From Mesostigma viride (taxonomy: Eukaryota; Streptophyta; Mesostigmatophyceae; Mesostigmatales; Mesostigmataceae): a stretch of 62,000 bases of DNA. The stretch lies in the NCBI GenBank assembly GCA_009746045.1, contig RPFO01000065.1, positions 934,211 through 996,210 of the forward strand. The letters run 5' to 3'. Made by a program: the position numbers and the translations under genes. Each line of letters begins with the position of its first letter. The first letter of the stretch is position 1. The notes under the pieces were generated by a model that saw only the letters and a list, made by a program, of their open reading frames with translations, was not told the origin of the DNA and ran no database searches. Positions 11,932 through 22,800 of the stretch are shown piece by piece.

Positions 11932-12744
11932 ATATATATATTAAAAATATAATTACTTACAACAGAGTGAAATCACTCAAACCAAAGCAAAAGCCCAGCT
12001 ATAAACCTATATACAGAGCCATGTCAAAGCTCTATACTACGATAAGACCAATGGAAACGCCTAACGGGAGGAACCTACTAATAGCCCTGCTGCACCGCAA
12101 AATCAGCCCGCGTACGGCGGAGCATGATGTCAGCCATGGCCCGAGTCAGCGCCACCGACAAGCGCTGACGCCGATATGACGTCCAGGTCCGCGCCGACCA
12201 TGGGGCCTGCTGGCCCTCCAGGTCCAGCCGGTCCTCCCGGAGCCGGCAACACTCCTTGAAGAAGGCGGAGGTCAGGGGCCCCATGGCCCCAAACTCCTCC
12301 AGGACAAAGGGCACCACACGATGGTGCCCGACGTCGCCGTAGGCCAGGAGCTTGGCCCGCTCCGCCCGGTCCGCCGTGTAACCTGCCGTGAGGGAGGCCC
12401 CAGCCACGTGGCTAAGAGCCAAGGGCCGCGCCACCGAAACGTCGATAAGCAGATGCCGGCCACCCCCCTCAAAGTCCAGCACCACGATGTCAGGCCGGTG
12501 GTTGGGGGAATAGAAGGCAGCGCCATCCGCATCCTCGGACCGGATGTTCGCGTGGGGGAAAACCGACCGAATCATGGCGAGCACCACCGTCAGGAGGACA
12601 GTGTGCAAATACAAATACCAATTCTGATTCTGTTGGCCCCCCATGCAGGCAAGGTAGTGAGTCCCCGTGGGATCCAGCGGCTGCCCACAGCTACCACAAG
12701 GCCGCCCGGCCGGAACAAGAGGCTGCGGGGCAAATAGCTGGTGC
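11932..12744 (-). mobile_element. Non-LTR retrotransposon 3' fragment, copy C
   Basis: Minus-strand copy with 3' UTR from about 11940, stop at 12078 and open frame up to about 12744, where it breaks at GGGTATATATATG. It contains the zinc knuckle (CGSCGQPLDPTG, then H and C) and the nuclease motif RPDIVVLDF. It is nearly identical in sequence to copies D and E. Confidence 0.85.
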
Positions 12745-12897
12745 CGGGTATATATATGTCGCGACCCATGCAGTCTAGACTATCCCTCCCAGGCCTGCAT
12801 GCCGGTGGGCCGGCAGCGATGTGGCTGCGAGTCGTAGTTTTGTGATGTAGTTAGTTGTACCTTGTGCAGCTGGCGTGGTCCTTAATTGGATGTCCGT
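12745..12897. other. Spacer between retrotransposon copy C and the foldback element
   Basis: A short TA run followed by about 140 bp of unassigned sequence. No gene or repeat is recognised. Confidence 0.5.
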
Positions 12898-13153
12898 GTC
12901 AGATTACTGTTTCTTCAGGGTTCTTCTTCTTTTCGGGGTTTTCCTTATGTTGCATGCCAATCTCACCACCGTAATTTATCATTCTCAATGAATATACACC
13001 GTAATTTATCATTCTCAATGAATATACACAGTAATTTATCATTTAATGAATATATATTCATTCAAAATGATAAACTACGGAGGTGAGATTGGCATGCAAC
13101 AAAAGGAAAAACCCCGAAAAGAAGAACCCTAAAGAAATTAATAGAAATCTGAC
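12898..13153. mobile_element. Foldback / MITE-like element with long terminal inverted repeats
   Basis: Begins GTCAGATT and ends AATCTGAC. The arms (about 90 bp) share TTCTTTTCGGGGTTTTCC and TGCATGCCAATCTCACC in inverted orientation. Inside the left arm, a 30-bp segment with CGTAATTTATCATTCTCAAT is repeated about three times. It has no coding capacity. Relatives of its inner part occur at 10038-10190 and 15090-15124. No clear target duplication was seen. Confidence 0.7.
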
Positions 13154-13170
13154 GCGGATATATATATATG

Positions 13171-14305
13171 GAATCCTATGCTGAGATCCAGCAGGCCTGT
13201 TCTCCCGTCCGTGCCGCTCAGGCGGTACAGCGCCACCTCCCTCGCGGCACTCCCTCGGTCGCCTCCGTTCAATCTCCCGCCGCATTCCCTGCTCGCGTCA
13301 TCGATAAACACCAGAAAACAGGTCTACGCGGGTATTCTGCACACGGCTGATTGGATTGCTCTTTTCGCGGACCTCAACGCCCAGGGACGTGCGTGGCTGT
13401 TCTCGCTTTCCTTGCGGAGTGTGGGCTCGGCGTACCTTCGTGCTCTTCCCATGGCCCCCCCATTCGCCTTGGCTCCCAGCCACTACTCGGTGGCGCTCCG
13501 GCACCAGCTATTTGCCCCGCAGCCTCTTGTTCCGGCCGGGCGGCCTTGTGGTAGCTGTGGGCAGCCGCTGGATCCCACGGGGACTCACTACCTTGCCTGC
13601 ATGGGGGGCCAACAGAATCAGAATTGGTATTTGTATTTGCACACTGTCCTCCTGACGGTGGAGCTCGCCATGATTCGGTCGGTTTTCCCCCACGCGAACA
13701 TCCGGTCCGAGGATGCGGATGGCGCTGCCTTCTATTCCCCCAACCACCGGCCTGACATCGTGGTGCTGGACTTTGAGGGGGGTGGCCGGCATCTGCTTAT
13801 TGACGTTTCGGTGGCGCGGCCCTTGGCTCTTAGCCACGTGGCTGGGGCCTCCCTCACGGCAGGTTACACGGCGGACCGGGCGGAGCGGGCCAAGCTCCTG
13901 GCCTACGGCGACGTCGGGCACCATCGTGTGGTGCCCTTTGTCCTGGAGGAGTTTGGGGCCATGGGGCCCCTGACCTCCGCCTTCTTCAAGGAGTGTTGCC
14001 GGCTCCGGGAGGACCGGCTGGACCTGGAGGGCCAGCGGGCCCCATGGTCGGCGCGGACCTGGACGTCATATTGGCGTCAGCGCTTGTCGGTGGCGCTGAC
14101 TCGGGCCATGGCTGACATCATGCTCCGCCGTACGCGAGCTGATTTTGCGGTGCAGCAGGGCTATTAGGTTCCTCCCGTTAGGCGTTTCCATTGGTCTTAT
14201 CGTAGTATAGAGCTTTGACATGGCTCTGTATATAGGTTTATAGCTGGGCGTTTGCTTTGGTTTGAGTGATTTCACTCTGCTGTAAGTAATTATATTTTTA
14301 ATATA
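13171..14305 (+). mobile_element. Non-LTR retrotransposon 3' fragment, copy D (longest, 329-codon open frame)
   Basis: The open frame 13178-14167 is the C-terminal part of a non-LTR retrotransposon polyprotein; no reverse transcriptase remains. Near residues 130-150 is a zinc knuckle C-X2-C-X9-H-X3-C (CGSCGQPLDPTGTHYLAC). Near residue 200 is a PD-X15-D motif (RPDIVVLDF, then LLIDVSV), as in the restriction-like endonuclease of R2-type and Dualen/RandI elements. The assignment rests on motif order only. The 5' end is a TA run, so the first methionine is not a true start. The 3' UTR runs to the palindrome centre at 14305/14306. Confidence 0.85.
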
Positions 14306-15084
14306 TATATTAAAAATATAATTACTTACAGCAGAGTGAAATCACTCAAACCAAAGCAAACGCCCAGCTATAAACCTATATACAGAGCCATGTCAAAGCT
14401 CTATACTACGATAAGACCAATGGAAACGCCTAACGGGAGGAACCTAATAGCCCTGCTGCACCGCAAAATCAGCCCGCGTACGGCGGAGCATGATGTCAGC
14501 CATGGCCCGAGTCAGCGCCACCGACAAGCGCTGACGCCAATATGACGTCCAGGTCCGCGCCGACCATGGGGCCCGCTGGCCCTCCAGGTCCAGCCGGTCC
14601 TCCCGGAGCCGGCAACACTCCTTGAAGAAGGCGGAGGTCAGGGGCCCCATGGCCCCAAACTCCTCCAGGACAAAGGGCACCACACGATGGTGCCCGACGT
14701 CGCCGTAGGCCAGGAGCTTGGCCCGCTCCGCCCGGTCCGCCGTGTAACCTGCCGTGAGGGAGGCCCCAGCCACGTGGCTAAGAGCCAAGGGCCGCGCCAC
14801 CGAAACGTCAATAAGCAGATGCCGGCCACCCCCCTCAAAGTCCAGCACCACGATGTCAGGCCGGTGGTTGGGGGAATAGAAGGCAGCGCCATCCGCATCC
14901 TCGGACCGGATGTTCGCGTGGGGGAAAACCGACCGAATCATGGCGAGCACCACCGTCAGGAGGACAGTGTGCAAATACAAATACCAATTCTGATTCTGTT
15001 GGCCCCCCATGCAGGCAAGGTAGTGAGTCCCCGTGGGATCCAGCGGCTGCCCACAGCTACCACAAGGCCGCCCGGCCGGAACAA
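13529..15084. repeat. Large near-perfect palindrome formed by copies D and E
   Basis: The right part of copy D (13529-14305) and copy E (14306-15084) are inverted repeats of about 776 bp joined at TTTTTAATATATATATTAAA with no spacer. Only scattered single-base differences were noticed (for example GGAGCTCGCC in D against GGTGCTCGCC in E). Confidence 0.9.
14306..15084 (-). mobile_element. Non-LTR retrotransposon 3' fragment, copy E
   Basis: Mirror image of copy D, with the stop at 14444 and the open frame running up to the breakpoint at about 15084. There it passes into a TA run and a piece of the foldback family (15090-15124). It carries the zinc knuckle and PD-X15-D nuclease motif. Confidence 0.88.
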
Positions 15085-15124
15085 TATATATACTCATTGA
15101 GAATGATAAATTACGGAGGTGAGA

Positions 15125-16821
15125 CAAAATATATAATATAACACAGTCGGACCACTGGTGCGGGAATAAACTCAACCGATCAACTCAACTCAACACTTCG
15201 GCATATGTACAGTTTCTCCGAGTTGCACTAGTGCGCGCAAAACGGGGAGCGCCACACCCCCGTAGCATTTTGCGAAAGCAATGTCTGCAAATGTTTGCTA
15301 AAGCATCAACATTGCAACTTGAACGTTCATAACTCTTGGCGAGTAGACTGGCTTACAGATTACCGGCCGGCAGGGAGTCTTATAACATTTTGATCACACG
15401 TTGCGGGCACTGATCACACTACTCCTCATTTTAAATCAAGCAGTCGATGAGGCCAACGAGCCTCCTCATCCGGTAGTAGGAATAGGCGCGTCTCACCCTC
15501 CATGGCCGCAAAGTTTGTTCCAATCCGGGTCATTGCCCCTAGAGCCTAGACTAGGCTAGCCAACAATTAGACTCTGTACGTCAGATTAGCGCTTTAGGCC
15601 ATAAGTTCTCCCTCCGTCCATCTCGTTGTGACGTACCGGGGTTGAAGGTTCCTTTATTGGTACCCACGTGACATGACGCAGTTTTACTTGATTTTAGTTA
15701 ATAATTAACCGTAGCTATAGGCTTATTCACATCAAAATGCATTGTTATTCATGCCGCGACTGCACATGTGCTTTGCATGCTCGATCACCATAATTTCGAT
15801 CCACGTACGTATATCAGGACGCCCAGTTACAAAAATTAAATTAAATTATAACATGCCTCCGTGGGGAGATCATGTAGCACATATTCCATGATGGATGGGG
15901 TGGAGGAAGCCGCGTCATCGAACTATCCTAACTCTAAGCTATCTAGAAAATCCTAACTACACTACTCATCAAAACGCCCAGTTGCCATGATGTAATGGCC
16001 AGTGCATAAGAACTGGCGAGGACGTGCATGTGAATTGCCTTGCCTCTTTTTCTTATGTTTGACAAATTCCGTTTAACAAGTTTATAACCATGCATGAATG
16101 CACGCTTGCAGAAATTTATCGCATAGAACTCACGATGCATGGGATCGCCGTGCATGATACTTTTTTTCCACGATGCGTAGGATCGAACCAACACTTGCCC
16201 ATGTCAGGAGGCACATACATGGCCGAATTCAGTGCTCAGTTGTCCCCCATGCAACAGGGACACGAGACTAAATTAAATTAATTAATTAACATGGCCGACA
16301 ATTGACATGCACAGATCGATGCTGATAATTCATTAAATTAATTAATTAAAAGCACGTGACGTACTGCATCACATGGCGACCAATATTGAAAACTTCAACC
16401 CATATACACAGGCGAGAAGGAGGGAGGGCGCCCTAGCTTCCTTTTCTCTCGCTGCCTCAAGTGGGCAGGCTACAGAGGGCTCTCTCTGCATCATGGTGCA
16501 GGCCCAACTGTGGGTGCAATAAAGCTTCGACATAGCAAAAGCATCGCGAATGCAGTGAGGCTGCCCTATGGTCCAGAGCCCAATGATAGGCTTGGGACGC
16601 ATTTAGCGGCGCCGGTTTGGGAGACTATACAGGCCTCTTCCGGAGCCTAAGGTTTTTAGATGATGTCTGTGCTGATAACTTGCCGTCAACATTAGATCTG
16701 AGTCCCTTTGAATTGTGCACGTCTTCGATGAAATTTCGTGCTCGAGCATTCTTGCTGGTTATCATAGGGCTCAAGAACTCTTGTTATACTCAAACACGGA
16801 AATAAACCAACGCACACAAAC
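15125..16821. other. Intergenic region downstream of EFL1
   Basis: AT-rich in the middle, with TTAATTAATTAA runs near 16275 and 16335. It contains a LINE 3'-end remnant at 15836-15977. No gene is seen. The 3' UTR and polyadenylation site of EFL1 must lie just below 16822, but no signal could be fixed. Confidence 0.5.
15836..15977 (-). mobile_element. LINE 3' UTR remnant with stem-loop and tail
   Basis: Minus-strand copy of the LINE 3' end also seen at 45078-45230 and 49421-49570. It comprises the last codons near the stop, the 3' UTR, the stem-loop (ATGCCTCCGTGGGGAGATCAT as read on plus) and a TTAAATTAAATTATAA tail. Confidence 0.8.
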
Positions 16822-19800
16822 TCAAACTTTCTTTGCCAAAGTCCTCTGCTTCTCTGCATGTTCCACCACTTTTTCTTCCACAGGCAGCCCTGCACGCAGA
16901 AGAAAGCACATCAACGAGGTAAACCGCCATAGTCAAGCATGACCATACACGTCTTGTCACTGCTAGCCATAGCGTCAACTTGTTCAGGTAAATGCCACTG
17001 AGCAGTGAACAGGAGCAGGCGTGGGGGGAATGATGTGGCAGATGTAACCGATATTTTCAGGTTGAGGCTATAGGTATAGTCTTCTAGTGACATCTCCTGT
17101 GGCAACTAATCCCACAGCAAGCGGACAGGTCCACTGTCCAAAATATGCAGAGAGCCTGGGCTATAAGAACTGGAGGGCGGAAATGGTCAGAACAATCCAA
17201 GGCGACGACAATCCACTATTAGCTGAACAAGCATTCCCACCCGACCCATAAAAAACATGAAATCGCAATCGTTGGGCCAGTGGAAGGGAAGGCAAGACGA
17301 AGCACGGGGTTGCCATGAAAAACTTAGGTGGGCAAGGATGAAGGAGGGGACGTTGCCCGCTGCCATGAATACACCTGTGTGCCTCACCTTTCCTCCTGCG
17401 GGTGGCGTTGAGAAACCGGCGCGCAAGGTTCACGCTCGCGCCCGTGCCGTCGCCAAACTCCTCGATCTCGTCCTCCGTGGTGGGCACCCAGAAGGGGTCC
17501 TCCTGCACGGGAGGGGTCGAGCGGGAGCCGGGAAAGACAACCAAGTAGAGAGCATTTTTGACAGGAGGTCAAAAATGCTTTCCTCAGGGCCATGCAGGAC
17601 AGCCCACCAAACAGACCGACGCTAACAACAAGTAAAAATGTCGGAGCCTGGTAGAGTGAGGAACCTGCACGTAAGTAATGTTGCGCATGAGCATAAGATT
17701 TAGCAAACTTAGTGTTTGACTGCATGCTTGGCCTGGGAGGCCTTGGGCGGACCAGCTGGCAGCCCAGCAGAGCTATTGCCTAATCTTAGCCCTGCACTAT
17801 GCCTAACCTTAGCCCTGCGCCATGTCGACCCATACAGCGTGCAGGCCAACACCAAGATGCAAGCTGCACACACCTCCCCGCCCCAAAGCGCAGCAGTCGC
17901 CACACACCTGGGCACACGTGACACAAGTGGCTATTTTGGGTATGCGACATGGCTTCCATCACGGCAGTGGTACTAATTTCCAAAAAGAGGCGATATTCAT
18001 ACATCAATACTACTATATAATCATAGCAGTAGATAAGCATAGCCCAGGATCGCAGGCTTCCCAGCACCATCTCCCACGGTGTGCGTGCTTGCGGTTCTTC
18101 CCTACATCCCTCACCGGCATGATCTCCCAGTGGTTCATCTTCAGCTGGGGGCTGGCGGCGCCGGACGTCTTGCGCCGCAGCTCGTCCGCAAAGCCAAAGC
18201 TTTCCGCGGCAGGCAGGTAGCAGAGGACTGGCAGAGGAGGGGGCAGGGGAGGGGAAGCCAGCCGCACACGGGGCATGATCAACGAGGCATGAGAACAGAT
18301 AAGCCATAAGGCAAGCTTATGCATGGGGGAGGACGACAATGAGATTTTTACCCAACAGGTGAACAAAACGCATTGTGGCGCAAAACGCCCGAAAGATACG
18401 CACCACCAAAACAAGGACATCACAAAGCAAAACAAGTAGATATACGTCATAGGCCCCTTGCAGGCCTTGCTATATTGACGAGCCAACCCGTGTTATGATT
18501 CCCTTGCTACATTGCGTACCATCCCCGTTGCGGAACAGTCAACAAGGGCAGCCATGTATGGCGGAGCAGATATGATACCAAGAGCAAAGCAAGGCAAGGC
18601 TAGACACAAATCACATCCCATGAACGCAGTGGCTAGCATACCCGTGAATAGGCCCGAGCCCTCTCGCATCTCCTCCTGCAGGATGCGCGCGCGCCGCTTG
18701 CTGAGGACCGCGTACACCTTTCCCAGCGCCTCAGCGGTCGTCATCACCTGCGCCAGGTGGCACAAGAGGAGCAGGGGTGGGTTGACGGACAAGCCGGAGA
18801 GTGAGCAAAGACAAGTCCGACACGTCCCTTTGAAAGATGCGCAGGAGGAAAGGAATGGGACGATACAACAGCCAAGGTGTGACAGAGGGAAGAATAAACA
18901 GACAGGGAAACTGGGTTCAGGGGGAACCGGAAGGGGCATTATAGAACCCTTAAAGCGATACCCCTACGCCCATATTGTAGCGACCCCTTAAAAGTGATAC
19001 CCCTACGCCCATGATGTCCATTCAAGTGCGAGCGACACACATGCTGTCGTAAACCCTGGCAAGCAGGCACGCCTTCCCCCCAAACCACCTGGGTGCATGG
19101 CCCTCAAAGGTGACCCCGCCATGTGCCACCACGCAGACCTAGCAGTGTGCGCACACCTTGATTGGATGGTAAGGAATGCTTACCACGCCATCCTGCTTAC
19201 ACTGGCAACGTTGTTCGCCCAATATCCCACAGGTTACCCGTGCACCCACGCACGCAGCATGCCACGCACGCAGTATGCCTGCACTCCCATGCCTGCACCT
19301 GGACTATACCCATGTAGGCACGCATGCCGTGGGGAAACACGCCCGCACTCGCACGTGCACTCGCGCATCAACAAAGCAAGCACTCGTGTACGCATACAAA
19401 CCGTTCATGCATGCACGGCCATACAACCGCAGACATGCACACGCGCACTTACCTGGCACAGCGTCATGGCCTCCACGAGCCGCGGCTCCGCCTTCATCAC
19501 TGCCATCCGGCACGCGTCGCGCATCGCCGTGATCACCTGCCCCGAGTTGGGGCCACGGCTATAACTAGCGCTCGCCTGTGCCTCCCCCTCCACCCCTTCT
19601 GCTGGCGCCCCTCCTTGCGCCCAGCACACGTCCGCCGTTACCTCAAACGCGCAGCCCCAGAGCGGCTCGTCGCACAACGGACCGCCCGCTGCTGCCAGCT
19701 GGAAGCCCGTCTGCAGGCTGCTCTGGATGGATTCCACCAGGTGGTCGCGGCCACCAGCAGAAAAGGCGGTGTTGCTAGCTCCGCCGACCTCTTCCCCTCC

Positions 19801-22800
19801 CTCCCTTGCGTCTCCCTCGCTTCCAGCGACCCCCCCCGTGTTTGTTCTGGCATCCCCACAGCCACCGTCAGCAAGACCCAGCGCGCGTGACAGTAGAGGC
19901 ACGCCACGCACGCGCAGCCCCGCCTGGGCATGCCCCCGCGAGGCGCCCGCCTGTGATTCGGCGGCCAAACCCCCCGACCCCGGCTCTTCCTTCCCTTGCA
20001 ACCCAGGCCCTTCCTTCCCTTGTAACAGCTGCCCTTCCTTCCCTTGTGGCTGCGGTTGCGGCGGCAGCACAAGGTCAGCCCCCGAGAGCAGTAAGTTGGG
20101 CCCTACTTTCTTGGGCCCCAGCGCCCACACACGCCGCAGATAGCCCGCCCAGCCGTCCTCCACCCCCTTGGCCGCGTCGCTGCCAGGCCGATTAGGGCTG
20201 GCGATGTTGCCGCTGGCGTCCTTGTTGTTCGCGGCCGCCGCCGCCAATGTGTCCTGCTCCGAGGTATCTGCCGCGGCCGCCGCTGCCAGCAACCGCCCCC
20301 GCAGCACCTCGACTTGGTCCGTGTCGATGTGGGTCGCGTACACCTGCTGGGTGGAACTAGTACTGGTCGCCGCACCCGCCGCGCTTGCGTGGCCAGAATC
20401 CGGGCGGACCGATGGCGCGATCTCCGCCCCGTTTCCAGCAGCAGGCCCAATGCCTCCCTTCCCAGGGGTGGCACCGGAGGACTCCGCCACATGGGCTGTC
20501 GCTGTCGCTGCTGCGCTGGCATCCACGCGAGCTTCTCCCTGCGCGTGTGCCGGTTGTGCCTGCGGTTGTGTGTGGTGCTGGTAGCCCCCCTTTGTGACGG
20601 CAGCCAGCAGCAGCGAGGATGACTCGAGCGCATGGATGAGGGCCTCGGGCATGGCCATCGCACGCACACGGATCTGCAGACCAAAGAATCAAAAGACCGA
20701 ACATCGTCAGGTACATAGAAACACTACTAGAAGATTACGCTGAAAGGGCACTAGGTGGAGCTGCCGGACGCAGCGGCGGCGTGTCGGGGCCCATAAGCCG
20801 CACACGGCTGCAGCAGCACGCGTGGGACAGACTTTGGTTAGTGTCAATAATACCCATGGACAGATGAAAGCGTTGCCAAAGCACGGACATGATGACTCAT
20901 TGTTTTCCCATTCGTGGGAGGATCACTACGGGTCTCCCCACGCAGCGGTGGTTGACCCTCGAAGAATGGCTGGAGGCGGCAAGCCCCAGACAAAAAGCAC
21001 AAGCAGGAAGCGCCATCAGGTCCTCATGTGTATTGTACTCTAAACGGGTCCCATTCTGTGTACATGCTCCCATCACCACAGTGCTTATGGCAGCGCCATC
21101 CCCATGCCTGCAACCGGCTCATGCTCCACCCCACAGAGAGAGATGGATGCCGATAAACACTTGCTTATGGCCCCAATAAACATGGAAGCGACAGAACTAT
21201 TGGATGAATAAAAGTTCAACAACAAACGCTCATGATGAAAGCAATATGCGATAATCTGGGTGTATAATGCACTAATGCTGATCGCTGAACAACCAAGTGC
21301 ACAAAGAAAAGCGTGCACCAATCTATTACATGGTCGACGAACTGCCATGATGATTGACGAGGACAGCCATGGCCATTGTGACGTACAGTGCACATCTTGT
21401 CTGGCGTGGTCACCTCCACCACGCGCGAGGCGTCCCTGCCAGATGTCGCCGCCTCCTTGAACGCCACCAGTGGGGGGGACACATGCATCTCAATGCGCGC
21501 GTACACCTCCTGCAAATGACGGACAGCAGCACCAGAACTTTAACTTTGGTGAAAATAGGTTGGTGTGGCAGTGGGTGGACTAGGAAGGCGCCACCGGGTA
21601 GGAAACCCAACCCCCACATCCATTCGCTAGCAGCATGCATGGCACCTCAAGGCCCGGGTGCTTGTATATGATTGGATTCATACTGGTTATTAAAAGCATC
21701 ATGTGCATCAACTGCACGCATGGATATGCAAGTCCCAGGAATGTGACAATCCGAAGAATGTACCGAGGGAAATCAAGAGGGCAGGCGATGCTACCTTGCA
21801 AAACGCATGCCCGGTCATTCAGGGGAACATAGTTTGTCCCTCCAATACGTTCATGCTCATTCAGCGCACTGTGTAGGACACATTTCCACAACATTACAGG
21901 GAGGCCAAGAAGCATGCACCGGCAGTGACAGCATGCATCAGAGGCAGGCATGTAATGGCTAAGGGGGGCACTAAGCACGACTCGGCCACATGGCCATCTG
22001 CCGACTTGTTCAACATTTTGGCCCACATCTGCTCTCAGGCAGACAACCTACTGTAGTAGACGACGCCGGTCTAGCGATAGCTTCGCGAGGCGATCCCTTT
22101 GGGCAAAGTGGCTGATTTCCAGTTGTTTGTTGAGAAAAGTTGCCAAGTGTGTGATGTTGCAGATGCCAGCTAATGAACAGGCCAGGCCCTGAACTGCTGG
22201 ACCGGACAAAATCTTTGCACCACAGAGCAGGCCGTGCTTGAGCTGCCGTGGCTCACCCGCAGGTCTTTGAGGCAGCGCTCCAAGTGCACCTCGCCGGCCG
22301 CGCTGGCAACCGCCACAGGGAAAAACACACAGCCGCCACAGGGAGAAACAGGGGCATGGGAAAAGGAGAGGCAAGGCATGATCATCAGCAGGGAGATGTG
22401 GAGGAGCACCGCCATCAAGTCAGGTATGCCAAGAAAACCACTGGCCCCCAAGAACACGCATGGCATGATGGACTAGGTGGCCGCCCCCAAGAACACGCAT
22501 GATGGCGCTGTGGGCACGCGTAGTGATGCATCATGCGGCAGGCAAGCACATGGCAACGCACATGGCACAATACCGCGAGGAGCGAATGGTGTCACCAGGC
22601 GGACCACAGGGGGCTCCCAGGCACAGGCCAGGACATGCCTCGGTACACAAAGGAGCCGGCAACGGGCAGCAATACTCAGCAGGAGGCGCCTGAACGCATC
22701 GCGAAAGCATCGAGTACAGCACATGCCCTCACTCTTTCCGTTCCTTACGGCCAAACATCGTATGCGCTCTTAGCATGTTTCAAACAAGAGTTGGCAATCT

